From positions 1 to 43,193 of IMG/VR virus record IMGVR_UViG_3300002223_000004: DNA of 43,193 nt, one strand, 5' to 3'. Of this stretch, positions 1-7,318 are shown in pieces. This stretch comes from a virus. How positions within the stretch are numbered: position 1 is the stretch's first letter; each line of letters opens with the position of its first letter. The translations under genes and the position numbers were made by a program. The notes below the pieces were generated by a model. It searched no databases. It was given only the letters and a program-made list of their open reading frames with translations, and was not told where the DNA came from.

Positions 1-72
1 TTTGGTCGAGCCTGTACAGGGCGATTCATTCGGGTTTTAATATGCCAATTTTACGCCAATTCAATATACCAG
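1..72. repeat. Terminal redundancy, left copy
   Basis: These 72 bases are identical to 43122-43193. They span the end of the adaptor gene and the start of the nozzle-like gene, so both genes read continuously once the ends are joined. This is the normal sign of a circular or circularly permuted genome written with a short assembly overlap. A true short direct terminal repeat is less likely because the repeat lies inside coding sequence and not beside the terminase genes. Confidence 0.95.
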
Positions 73-1439
73 CGCTCCAATTGAAGTTGAGCCCTCTTGC
101 GCAACCAGAAGGCGGGATACTTCATGCATTAAATGTCAAAAGAGACGTAATCGGAGGTTTCAAAAAAAGATCAGGCTATACTACACTTTTATCGGCAATT
201 GATAACGGCCAGATAAATAGTTTGTGGAGTTGGCAGCAAAACGACGGAGGTGTTTTTCTTTACAGATCGTCGGGGTCTATTCTTTACCATTCTATTGCGG
301 GAACGGGTGCTTGGACTATATCTGGTAACGGAACAATTACTTCGGGGAGCCAGGTTCATCACGGAGTAACCGCAGACACTATGCTTGTAAGCCAACACGG
401 GGGCACTACAAGACATACCACAAATGGTACGGGATTTACAGATACAACAGGTGCGCCAACTGAGGCTTTGGGATTTGAGGAGTATCAGGGCAGAATATGG
501 GCACTAGGTACCGCAAGTAATGCTTTTTTCAGTGAAGTTGGAACACCTACTACATGGACAGCAACAGATGATTTAAATGTACCAGGCGCAGGCAGGCTAA
601 ATTCAATTTTTAAAGCAAGTGATAGGCTAATATTTGGCAAGACTTCAGGCAAAATGTTCAGGTATGACGGATTTAGTTTGGTTGATTTATCCACAAATTT
701 GTCTCCAAGCTCACCATTTTCGACGGGCGAAGTTGAAGGATATAAATTATATCTTACAAGGCAGGGCTATTATGGTTATGGAGGCGGTTTTCCTGAAATT
801 ATCTCAAACCCATTAGAAAGACTTGTTTACAATAGTTTGGGTTCAGGAATACCGGGCGCCAGATTTGATGACGCACCGGGAATTGTTTACAAATATGATT
901 ATCTTAATTCAATAGTGGGTACGATAACTGATAATCTAATAGGTGAAACTTACGCAAATCCAACCTTTAAATATGATTATCAATTAGACGAATGGAGTGT
1001 ATGGAAATTTAATAACCATCCTACGGCGTTAGGAACTTATGAGGATGCGGGTGGAAATGAACAACTTATCTGGGGTGATTTAAACGGACAGGCGTATCAG
1101 TTTTCGGGAACAGCAACAAGCGATAACGGGGCGGCAATTCCAAGCGGTTTAGTAGGTTTTATTCATGGAGGTAGTTTGGAAGAAAAAGACTGGAAGTATA
1201 TAAGAGGATTATTTAATCCCGGATGCCGTGCGATGATTAGCTTTGCGATAAGCGATACTTTTACACCAAGAACGCTTAACTGGAAAGATATAGGTGATGC
1301 GGTAGACGGAGTTGTTGAGTATCGTTTTCCTTCAGGCACACGAGGAATATTCTTATTCTGGAAGATATATGAGAGTAGCCGCGACCAGCCATGGGAATTT
1401 TATGGTTTTGAAGTTGAGGTTGAACTTGTATCGCATTAA
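42..1439 (+). CDS. Tail nozzle / stabilization-like protein
   Basis: A 465-residue protein starting 1 nt after the stop of the adaptor gene (read across the circular junction). It is rich in Gly, Thr, Tyr and Trp with many short beta-strand segments, as expected for a beta-propeller virion protein. Its place directly after the adaptor and before candidate ejection proteins matches the nozzle or stabilization protein of podoviruses (P22 gp10 / T7 gp12 type), which closes the short tail. There is no signal peptide or membrane segment. The assignment rests on context and general composition; no catalytic motif is present. It could alternatively be another tail-tube component. Confidence 0.6.
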   Translation: MPILRQFNIPALQLKLSPLAQPEGGILHALNVKRDVIGGFKKRSGYTTLLSAIDNGQINSLWSWQQNDGGVFLYRSSGSILYHSIAGTGAWTISGNGTITSGSQVHHGVTADTMLVSQHGGTTRHTTNGTGFTDTTGAPTEALGFEEYQGRIWALGTASNAFFSEVGTPTTWTATDDLNVPGAGRLNSIFKASDRLIFGKTSGKMFRYDGFSLVDLSTNLSPSSPFSTGEVEGYKLYLTRQGYYGYGGGFPEIISNPLERLVYNSLGSGIPGARFDDAPGIVYKYDYLNSIVGTITDNLIGETYANPTFKYDYQLDEWSVWKFNNHPTALGTYEDAGGNEQLIWGDLNGQAYQFSGTATSDNGAAIPSGLVGFIHGGSLEEKDWKYIRGLFNPGCRAMISFAISDTFTPRTLNWKDIGDAVDGVVEYRFPSGTRGIFLFWKIYESSRDQPWEFYGFEVEVELVSH

Positions 1440-1440
1440 T

Positions 1441-1941
1441 ATGGACTATTCACACCTAAACTTAAATTCAAGGATGCAAAAAGTCGGAAGTTTACCTGAG
1501 AGAGTTAAATTTACCGACTCGGTGAGTTTCGAGTCTTTATTCGAGCCGAGGTCGAAATCTTTAAGAGCAAGTAGTTTTGTGCAAAATTCAGGAGTTGGAA
1601 CGGCAAGTGGTTCATTTGATACTGCCACTTCGGTAACGATTACAGCAAGATACACAAACGAAAATCAGGGTGGACTTAGAACTTTTGGGATTCCTTTTAT
1701 CGCAGTTTATACGGGAACTACGGCGGTTGCTAATAATCAAATTTATCCGAGATTTGGGACAATAGCTAATGATCTGTACTCAATTCATTCAGGATTTGAT
1801 TACCGTGGGTGGAATGGAGTTGATACGGTTTTTAGAATTAATATAGAAAACAATTCGGGAACAACAAGTTCAATTTATGCGGAAGTACAATGGAAAAAGG
1901 CCAATTATTTGGGAGAGACTGAAGCATTATCAGGTACATGA
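1441..1941 (+). CDS. Hypothetical virion protein (166 aa)
   Basis: Not recognised. The ATG at 1441 follows the upstream stop by one base. An upstream in-frame extension into the nozzle-like gene exists but would overlap it by about 130 nt, so the ATG is preferred. The sequence is beta-rich (Gly, Thr, Ser, Val) without transmembrane segments or cysteines. Its position between the nozzle-like protein and the ejection proteins suggests a tail or tail-fibre component. The last four bases overlap the next gene as ATGA. Confidence 0.6.
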   Translation: MDYSHLNLNSRMQKVGSLPERVKFTDSVSFESLFEPRSKSLRASSFVQNSGVGTASGSFDTATSVTITARYTNENQGGLRTFGIPFIAVYTGTTAVANNQIYPRFGTIANDLYSIHSGFDYRGWNGVDTVFRINIENNSGTTSSIYAEVQWKKANYLGETEALSGT

Positions 1942-2156
1942 GAAAAAAAATAGTTATTAAATATAAAGATGGAAAAGTATTTTTAAATGATGGAATCGGT
2001 ATGCGTATTAATAATCTAAAACCAGAAATAGAAATAGATGTATCGGAAGATGAATTTCAAAAGATAAAAAACAATCCCAAAGAAATTGATAAATTGACTA
2101 AAGACAAAAAAAATATTAACATAAAGACATCGGATATATTCGACAATAGTGAATAA
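1938..2156 (+). CDS. Small charged hypothetical protein (72 aa)
   Basis: Starts within an ATGA overlap with the upstream gene, so it is probably translationally coupled. The product is short and highly charged, rich in Lys, Asp and Ile, with no cysteines or membrane segment. No family is recognised. Its 3' third contains the -35/-10 elements and first hairpin of regulatory module A (2094-2183), so part of this coding sequence is under double constraint. Confidence 0.6.
   Translation: MRKKIVIKYKDGKVFLNDGIGMRINNLKPEIEIDVSEDEFQKIKNNPKEIDKLTKDKKNINIKTSDIFDNSE
2094..2122 (+). promoter_or_regulatory. Module A promoter (sigma70-like)
   Basis: TTGACT (2094-2099), 17-nt spacer, TAACAT (2117-2122), lying inside the end of the upstream CDS. 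Seven bases after the -10 comes the hairpin at 2130, so transcription should start at or next to that hairpin. The -10 alone is mediocre. The call is supported by the same geometry at 19925, 29471 and 39365. Confidence 0.55.
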
Positions 2157-2183
2157 GAGGCACACATAATGTGTGTCTTTTTT
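2130..2183 (+). terminator. Module A: +1 hairpin, linker and intrinsic terminator
   Basis: First hairpin TCGGA-TATA-TTCGA (2130-2143), then linker CAATAGTGAATAAG, then a stem closing around the TAA at 2167-2169 (arms about 2157-2166 and 2170-2179) followed by a run of six T. The T-run ends 6 nt before the ATG at 2190, which has no Shine-Dalgarno sequence. Expression of the next gene would need readthrough or an upstream transcript. Confidence 0.65.
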
Positions 2184-2189
2184 ATTTAA

Positions 2190-3062
2190 ATGCCACAATA
2201 TTACAACTTACCTGAACAGTATGGGGGAATGAACCTGTACGATATTCAAAATAAAACGGGTCAACCTTTCAGAGCCGATGTTCTAGCTGGTTTTCTTGGT
2301 GTTGACCCAAGACAAGCCTTAACTTCGGGGCAGAGCTTTAGTTATTCAAGGAATGATCCGAGAAGTGCAGAACAGCAAGCGCTACAAAAACTATTTACTC
2401 CGGGTATTGCTCCCGAAGTCAAAGCAGCGCAGGACTTCGCAGCACAGCAACAGCAAACATTACAAGGCGCTAAAACTGAGGCGGTTGGTACACTTGAAAG
2501 CGGTAAGGCACCACTTAAACAAAGATACGATGATATTATAGCGAGTATTAAGGGGACGGCAGACGTGAGAAGGGAAGAAATAGGCGCTGCCACAGCTGAA
2601 AGTTTTGGCAAACGTGGGATTCCTTTAACTTCAGGAATTTACGGCCAGGAGTTACAAAAAGGTTACAGGCCTGTAGATGTAGCACAAGCCAGCTCACTAG
2701 CGGGTGTTGGTTTACAAGAGCAACAGGGAATGAATGAAATTAATAGTGCGATAGCCAGTATTCAATCGACTACAGGCCTTAATCAAGTACAGGCGGCAAT
2801 ACAACTATACCAAATCGGCCAACAAGCACAACAATTTGGCCTTACATTTGAAGAGGGTATAAGACAATTCAACGAATCACTTAAACAGGAAAGAGAATTA
2901 TCTCAGCCACAACAACAGCAAGATCCTTTCGCACAATATAAAGTTTTGGGTGAAGGTCAATCTATTTTTGACCTAAGCACGCTTCAGAATTTGTTTAAGA
3001 ACCCTAAGACTTATAAAGGAACAAGCGGTGGCGGTGGATTTAATGAAGGTGATTACGACTAA
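2190..3062 (+). CDS. Candidate internal virion / ejection protein (290 aa)
   Basis: Not assignable to a named family. The protein is rich in Gln and Ala (several QQQ runs) with long predicted helical stretches, and ends in a Gly-rich tail. Such Ala/Gln-rich helical proteins directly after tail genes and before the lysis genes are typical of podovirus ejection (internal virion) proteins, which leave the capsid with the DNA. The start has no evident ribosome-binding site, and a terminator hairpin lies immediately upstream. Only 2 nt separate its stop from the next gene. Confidence 0.5.
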   Translation: MPQYYNLPEQYGGMNLYDIQNKTGQPFRADVLAGFLGVDPRQALTSGQSFSYSRNDPRSAEQQALQKLFTPGIAPEVKAAQDFAAQQQQTLQGAKTEAVGTLESGKAPLKQRYDDIIASIKGTADVRREEIGAATAESFGKRGIPLTSGIYGQELQKGYRPVDVAQASSLAGVGLQEQQGMNEINSAIASIQSTTGLNQVQAAIQLYQIGQQAQQFGLTFEEGIRQFNESLKQERELSQPQQQQDPFAQYKVLGEGQSIFDLSTLQNLFKNPKTYKGTSGGGGFNEGDYD

Positions 3063-3064
3063 TT

Positions 3065-4483
3065 ATGGAACCAATACCTATTCAATTCACAAACAAAAAG
3101 ACAGGGCAGGTGCTTAAGTTCAATACCCCACAGGAGGCATTGGACTACGGATTTAGTCCGGAAAAAGTACAATCTAAACTTGAAGCCACGAAAAAGGTAC
3201 AGACGACAGTAGAAACAGGTGACCCTTTTGCTTTTGAGACACAACAGGCAGTTTCCCTGCAACAAGCAAAGGCCGCAGCAGAAGAGGAGACATCCAGAAT
3301 GTCAGCCCAAAAAGAAAAGGCAACAACAATTGGTCTAGTAGACACTATTCTTGAAAGGGATACGGGTGCAATAACTGGTGTGCGAAATCCTTTTAAATAT
3401 CTAACCGGAGAAAATCAGTACACCAAAAATTTAGTAGATCAATTAACTTCCAGTTTGTCGGTAGATGCGAGAGAGAAGATGAAAGGGACGGGGCAAATAT
3501 CCGACTTTGAGTCTAAATTATTAGCAAAGTCTGTTTCTGCTCTAAACACAAATTTATCAAATAAAGATTTTCAAACAGAACTAAACAGAATTAGAAATAT
3601 ATTAAGTGATAAAGAAGCAGATGCAGGATTAGAAGAAGGTGGGGGAAAGGGGATAATTGAAAGTTTATTGTCTCCTCTAATAACTACAGCCGGAAACGTC
3701 GGTGCTTTAGGACAAGTTGGGCTGTCAAGTTTAGTGGGTAAGTTTAATCCACAAGCTGGTGCACAATTAGCTCAAGAAGGACGGGGTGTTATTGGAGGGG
3801 AACTTGCCAAGAGACAAAGAATGGCTTCAGAGCAACCACTTCAAGCGGTTGGTGAACAAGCTGGTGCTTCTGCGGAACTAGCACTGCCCAAACTATTAGG
3901 TATGGCTGGTAGAGTTCCTGCGGTAGCGAAAGCAACCGGTGCAGTTAAAGGTGTAGCAGGTAGAGCAGTACCAAGCACAATTAAAAACATTCTTAATCCG
4001 ATTGGGGCACTTGGTGAATCAAGAACTGCTGCCGGTGCTACGGCTGAAGCGGGTGGTAAGGCATTATCTAACGATAAAATTCTCAAAGGTGTTACAGAAA
4101 AAATAGCCAAGTCCGGTATTACAGAAAGCAAAAAGAAAGCCGCTATTCAAATAGCCGAAAACGCTTTTAAGAAAGGTGGCAAGACAGGAATACAAGAATC
4201 TATTGGCGAGTTTTCAAACGCCGTGGGTTATACAAAAGGGGGTTCAGCTCTGCGCTCTGCGGAAGGACAATATGCAGTCGCTCTTAGGAACACGCTTAAA
4301 GAAATATGGCAAAAGGAATCTCCGGAAGTTTTAAAGATAACAGGACAAATGGCAAAGACATTCCAAGTACAAAAAGGTGTTGGGAAAACATTAAGGAATG
4401 TTGGTGCTTTAGCAGGAGGAATAGGTGGGGCTCTTTATTTAAAAGATTTGCTATCGGGTAGAGGTAGGAGTGATAATGATTAA
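3065..4483 (+). CDS. Candidate internal virion / ejection protein (472 aa)
   Basis: A 472-residue protein with a Lys/Gln/Glu-rich N-terminal half and an Ala/Gly-rich C-terminal half. The latter contains several moderately hydrophobic helices (around residues 200-310 and 445-460) that could insert into or cross a membrane. Together with the preceding gene it fits the pattern of large, helical, membrane-active ejection proteins encoded downstream of tail genes in short-tailed phages. There is no lytic transglycosylase motif and no long tape-measure-like repeat. The role is inferred from composition and position. Confidence 0.5.
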   Translation: MEPIPIQFTNKKTGQVLKFNTPQEALDYGFSPEKVQSKLEATKKVQTTVETGDPFAFETQQAVSLQQAKAAAEEETSRMSAQKEKATTIGLVDTILERDTGAITGVRNPFKYLTGENQYTKNLVDQLTSSLSVDAREKMKGTGQISDFESKLLAKSVSALNTNLSNKDFQTELNRIRNILSDKEADAGLEEGGGKGIIESLLSPLITTAGNVGALGQVGLSSLVGKFNPQAGAQLAQEGRGVIGGELAKRQRMASEQPLQAVGEQAGASAELALPKLLGMAGRVPAVAKATGAVKGVAGRAVPSTIKNILNPIGALGESRTAAGATAEAGGKALSNDKILKGVTEKIAKSGITESKKKAAIQIAENAFKKGGKTGIQESIGEFSNAVGYTKGGSALRSAEGQYAVALRNTLKEIWQKESPEVLKITGQMAKTFQVQKGVGKTLRNVGALAGGIGGALYLKDLLSGRGRSDND

Positions 4484-4612
4484 AGCAACCTATTTCTATA
4501 AATCTTTATTCCTGTGTAAATATGATAAGCAATATAAAACACCCAAGAGATAATCACAGACATTATTAGAATAAAAGCTATCCATAACATACCCATATTA
4601 TAACTCAATCGT

Positions 4613-5023
4613 ATGAATAATTCAAAAAAATTTGTGCTAATAACAGGTGAAAAGAATGTTAACTGGAAAGGTAAAAATGTTGGCTATGGTACATTACATA
4701 AATGGGTTGAAAGAAGGCTCGGAATATCGGGTACTTGTGAAGGTTGTGATAAAAGAAAATTAAGCGGCCATCAAATACATTGGGCAAACTTATCCGGAAA
4801 GTATAAAAGAGATACAAACGATTGGAAAAGGCTTTGTGCTTCTTGTCATGCTTTACATGACGGCCGAAGTAAAAAAATTTACTACAAAGGTATTGAAGAT
4901 TCTCCATCTAATTGGTCTAAGTTTTTGAAAATGAAAAGACGCATCCTTTGTTCAAGAATCTATAAATACAATTGGGACATAGAAAAAGCCTTTTTTACAC
5001 CGATAAGAACCCATAATTATTAA
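4613..5023 (+). CDS. HNH homing endonuclease (WAN-SG-YKRD family)
   Basis: A 136-aa protein with a zinc-type HNH core: CEGC near residue 38, then WANLSGKYKRD, then CASCH. The C-terminal part (NWSKF..., YNWDIEKAF) is a small DNA-binding module also present in the endonuclease at 41526-42035. The gene sits between the ejection and lysis genes with about 130 nt of AT-rich leader and no Shine-Dalgarno sequence. The arrangement is that of a free-standing homing endonuclease. It is one of three clearly paralogous HNH genes here (with 5988 and 41526). Confidence 0.85.
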   Translation: MNNSKKFVLITGEKNVNWKGKNVGYGTLHKWVERRLGISGTCEGCDKRKLSGHQIHWANLSGKYKRDTNDWKRLCASCHALHDGRSKKIYYKGIEDSPSNWSKFLKMKRRILCSRIYKYNWDIEKAFFTPIRTHNY

Positions 5024-5039
5024 AAATCAAGTTTTACCA

Positions 5040-5360
5040 ATGACTATGCCGAAAAATCAAATAAGACAGATAAGAAGCGATCACGACACGCTTGTGCGCT
5101 TAGACGAAAAGTTTAATTTATTTACGCAACAATACGCTCTTGATATGAAAGAGCTTAAAGACGGAATGTTTGTGAGAATAATAACTTTAGAAAACAAAGT
5201 TGACTTAATAGAGCTTTCGCACTCGGGGTTTGACCCACAAAAAACGGTACAGGAGTTTTTGGTTTGGAAAGACAGACTAAGAATAGTAAGTTGGTTATTA
5301 GCGCCGATTTATATAGCAGTAATAGGCCTTATTGTAGATAGGTTTTTTGGAATGTTTTAA
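5040..5360 (+). CDS. XhlA-like coiled-coil/TM protein, lysis region
   Basis: A 106-aa protein with a helical, probably coiled-coil N-terminal two thirds and one hydrophobic segment near the C-terminus (around residues 80-102, WLLAPIYIAVIGLIV) followed by a short basic/aromatic tail. This topology matches XhlA-type holin-associated proteins. It directly precedes, and overlaps by TAATG, the CHAP endolysin. A second in-frame ATG two codons downstream is an equally possible start; neither has a clear Shine-Dalgarno sequence. It may be a holin or holin accessory. Confidence 0.55.
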   Translation: MTMPKNQIRQIRSDHDTLVRLDEKFNLFTQQYALDMKELKDGMFVRIITLENKVDLIELSHSGFDPQKTVQEFLVWKDRLRIVSWLLAPIYIAVIGLIVDRFFGMF

Positions 5361-5995
5361 TGACAAGACAACAATTAAGTAAAAGGGTTGACGACTTTAT
5401 AAAAAAGTATTCGGGTAAAACCAAAGGCTACCCGATAGACTCTAGTTTTAATGGAGAGTGCCTTTCTATTGTCAAACTCTATATTCAAGAAGTGTTTGGA
5501 ATTAACGCCCCTCCAAGCGGCTCTAATTCAGCTTACGGCTATTGGGCAAACTTTCCCAGCCCGTTACCGACAATATTTAACAAAGTACAAAATACCCTTA
5601 TGGGAGTTCCTAGAAAGGGCGACATACCTATTTGGAATACAAGTGCTGGAGGAGGGTTCGGACATATTGCGATATTTACTTCAGGTGATGTAAACGCTTT
5701 TACCAGCTTTGACCAGAATTGGAATGGCAGACAAGCACACCTGCAACCTCATGATTATACGAACATAGTTGGTTGGTTAGAGCCAAAGTTAGACAAAAAT
5801 GCTACAATTCCACCAGAAGAAGATATGCCAATTAATGACCAAACTTTGATTCACATAGGTGGCGACTTTGGGATTTTAGAAGTACAGGCGATACGTTCTT
5901 TACTTTCTGATATGAAAAGAGATTTAGATAATACAAAAAAGGAACTCCAGGAAATAAAAAATGAAATTGATTTGATTTACAAAGACCATGTGTAA
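5360..5995 (+). CDS. CHAP-domain endolysin (peptidoglycan hydrolase)
   Basis: A 211-aa protein. Residues about 1-145 form a CHAP (NlpC/P60-like) domain: the nucleophile Cys in NGECLSIVK, the His in GFGHIAIF, and the downstream DQNWNG and WLEP segments. Such enzymes cleave amide bonds in peptidoglycan for lysis. There is no signal peptide, so export needs a holin. The C-terminal 50 residues form a coiled coil. Part of it (IRSLLSDMKRDL) resembles the start of the coiled-coil protein encoded just beyond the HNH gene at 5988, suggesting the original gene was longer and has been interrupted. Confidence 0.85.
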   Translation: MTRQQLSKRVDDFIKKYSGKTKGYPIDSSFNGECLSIVKLYIQEVFGINAPPSGSNSAYGYWANFPSPLPTIFNKVQNTLMGVPRKGDIPIWNTSAGGGFGHIAIFTSGDVNAFTSFDQNWNGRQAHLQPHDYTNIVGWLEPKLDKNATIPPEEDMPINDQTLIHIGGDFGILEVQAIRSLLSDMKRDLDNTKKELQEIKNEIDLIYKDHV

Positions 5996-6515
5996 TTGCA
6001 TAAACCATGTCCAAAAATCTTGTAAAACTTGTGGTGAGAAGTTCGAGGTTTGCAAATCAATGGTCAGTAGAAGATTCACTTGTAGTAGAGAGTGTAGAAA
6101 AATGCCAGAACACGTTAAGGAGGCAATTATAAAAGCTAATACGGGGAGAATCCCCTGGAATAAAGGAATGAGGGGTTGGCAATCCAATAATGCACTAGGG
6201 GAATGGAGAGAAGCTGGGGGAACTCTCAAGGGTAGAAAAGTTCCTTGGATGGAAGGTAAAAATAATCCAAAATGGACAGGCAGATATCCTAAATATAGCA
6301 CTTTACATACGTGGATAAGGAATAAAATGGGCAAAGCCAAATTTTGTGTAGTTTGTGGAGAAAAGGAGAAGAACTTTGAATGGGCCAATTTATCTGGCAA
6401 ATACAAGAGAGATGAGAAAGACTTTATATCATTGTGTGTAAAATGCCACCGACTTTGGGATTCTAATCGTTTGCCCATAAATTTAATGGAATGGAGGGAA
6501 CGTGTCTACGCTTGA
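5988..6515 (+). CDS. HNH homing endonuclease with NUMOD3-like region
   Basis: A 175-aa protein. An N-terminal zinc-finger-like part (CKTCGEKF, CSRECRK) leads into a NUMOD3-like segment (residues about 40-60), then a linker and the HNH core CVVCGE, WANLSGKYKRD, CVKCH. It overlaps the end of the endolysin by 8 nt, and its own 3' end contains the GTG start of the next coiled-coil gene. This tight position between two similar coiled coils indicates insertion into, or at the edge of, an ancestral endolysin gene. Confidence 0.85.
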   Translation: MCNCINHVQKSCKTCGEKFEVCKSMVSRRFTCSRECRKMPEHVKEAIIKANTGRIPWNKGMRGWQSNNALGEWREAGGTLKGRKVPWMEGKNNPKWTGRYPKYSTLHTWIRNKMGKAKFCVVCGEKEKNFEWANLSGKYKRDEKDFISLCVKCHRLWDSNRLPINLMEWRERVYA

Positions 6516-6804
6516 ACAATTAGAAAAGTTAAGGAGTATTTTAAATGACCAAAAACGAGATCTTACCGCATTAACAAACTCTGTTAGAACTCTTAGCGAA
6601 ACTATTAGTGAAAATAGAAAAGAGATTGACCGCCTTACTCAAGAACTTGCGAAGGCGAGAGAGGGGATTCAAATACTTAGCGAGGATAGAGAAAAACTTA
6701 CAAAGAAAGTTGAAGAACTTCTAGGACAGGTAGCTTCAGGAGAACCAATTTTTAATAATTCTATAGCGAAATTACTTTATCAACTAGCTAAAAGCTTAGG
6801 ATAA
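6502..6804 (+). CDS. Coiled-coil protein, possible detached endolysin C-terminus
   Basis: A 100-aa protein almost entirely coiled coil, with heptad-spaced Leu/Ile and many Lys/Glu, and a short hydrophobic C-terminal helix. The GTG start is supported by GGAGG just upstream, a ribosome site that lies inside the HNH gene. Residues 10-21 (LRSILNDQKRDL) parallel the C-terminal coil of the CHAP endolysin (IRSLLSDMKRDL). It may therefore be the original downstream part of the endolysin, now translated separately, or an independent lysis accessory. Confidence 0.6.
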   Translation: MSTLEQLEKLRSILNDQKRDLTALTNSVRTLSETISENRKEIDRLTQELAKAREGIQILSEDREKLTKKVEELLGQVASGEPIFNNSIAKLLYQLAKSLG

Positions 6805-6809
6805 TAAAT

Positions 6810-7004
6810 CTGAGAAAAAACAATGTCAAATACCCTATCGAAATCGCAATTGAGAAATTCTTTATAGAATTGCGAAGATTTGTACGTAGATCAGGTAATT
6901 TTTTCTTTGAAATACCGAAAAAGAAAATGGATAAGTATATTTATTTGATGGAAACACTAGCATGGTTACTTTTAACAGCAGCATTAATTTTTAGAATGAG
7001 ATGA
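6810..7004 (+). CDS. Small membrane protein with possible CTG start (64 aa)
   Basis: An open frame between the coiled-coil gene and the holin candidate. It is closed upstream by a stop at about 6788. The only sensible initiator is CTG at 6810, preceded at a normal distance by AGGA; no ATG, GTG or TTG occurs until residue 43. The product has a basic amphipathic N-terminal part and a C-terminal hydrophobic segment (TLAWLLLTAALIF). Its stop lies 9 nt before the next ATG. It may be a lysis accessory, but the non-standard start keeps confidence low. Confidence 0.35.
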   Translation: MRKNNVKYPIEIAIEKFFIELRRFVRRSGNFFFEIPKKKMDKYIYLMETLAWLLLTAALIFRMR

Positions 7005-7013
7005 GGTGATATT

Positions 7014-7226
7014 ATGAAAGAAAGTAAAAGATTTACACTAAATTCTTTTGATTTCAAAAGATCTTTTAAGAATGCACTAATTTTTGCTACGCCGGCACTC
7101 TTAGTTCTTTTTGCTGATGTAACTAAATCTTTACCTGAATGGTTTGAAGGCCCATGGCTTTTAGTTTTACTTTGGTTAGTAAACTGGTTAACAGATTTAT
7201 TGCGTAAGTTTTTGCAAGGCAGGTAA
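7014..7226 (+). CDS. Holin candidate (70 aa, two TM)
   Basis: The ATG follows a good ribosome-binding site (GAGGTGAT). The 70-aa product has a basic N-terminus, two hydrophobic segments (about residues 23-38 and 46-62) separated by a short turn with Pro and Trp, and a basic C-terminal tail. Size, topology and location at the end of the endolysin region fit a small class II-like holin. No sequence family is recognised. The transcript appears to end at the hairpins just after its stop. Confidence 0.55.
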   Translation: MKESKRFTLNSFDFKRSFKNALIFATPALLVLFADVTKSLPEWFEGPWLLVLLWLVNWLTDLLRKFLQGR

Positions 7227-7276
7227 TTCTCCACAAAAAAAGTGGAGACTCAGGAAAGCCCTAATTCTCCACTTTT
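7224..7276 (+). terminator. Terminator with competing hairpin (attenuator-like)
   Basis: The 11-bp direct repeat TAATTCTCCAC occurs at 7224-7234 and 7262-7272. GTGGAGA at 7242-7248 can pair with either TCTCCAC copy. The upstream pairing gives a 7-bp hairpin with an A7 loop. The downstream pairing gives AAAAGTGGAGA/TCTCCACTTTT, an 11-bp stem ending in T4. The two are mutually exclusive. The larger stem is likely the terminator of the lysis operon, and being nearly symmetric it could act on both strands. Confidence 0.6.
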
Positions 7277-7283
7277 AACATCC

Positions 7284-7312
7284 TTGATATTTTAGTGATA
7301 TGTCGCTATAAT
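7284..7312 (+). promoter_or_regulatory. Near-consensus promoter of HNH-AP2 gene (leaderless)
   Basis: TTGATA (7284-7289), 17-nt spacer, perfect TATAAT (7307-7312). The expected transcription start falls on or beside the A of the ATG at 7319, and no Shine-Dalgarno sequence is present. The mRNA should therefore be leaderless. Confidence 0.75.
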
Positions 7313-7318
7313 TAGTTA

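Noticed and set aside
4480-4596. Minus-strand ORF of 38 codons with a hydrophobic product
   Set aside because: T-rich antisense DNA gives hydrophobic codons by default. There is no ribosome site, and no other minus-strand gene exists in the genome.
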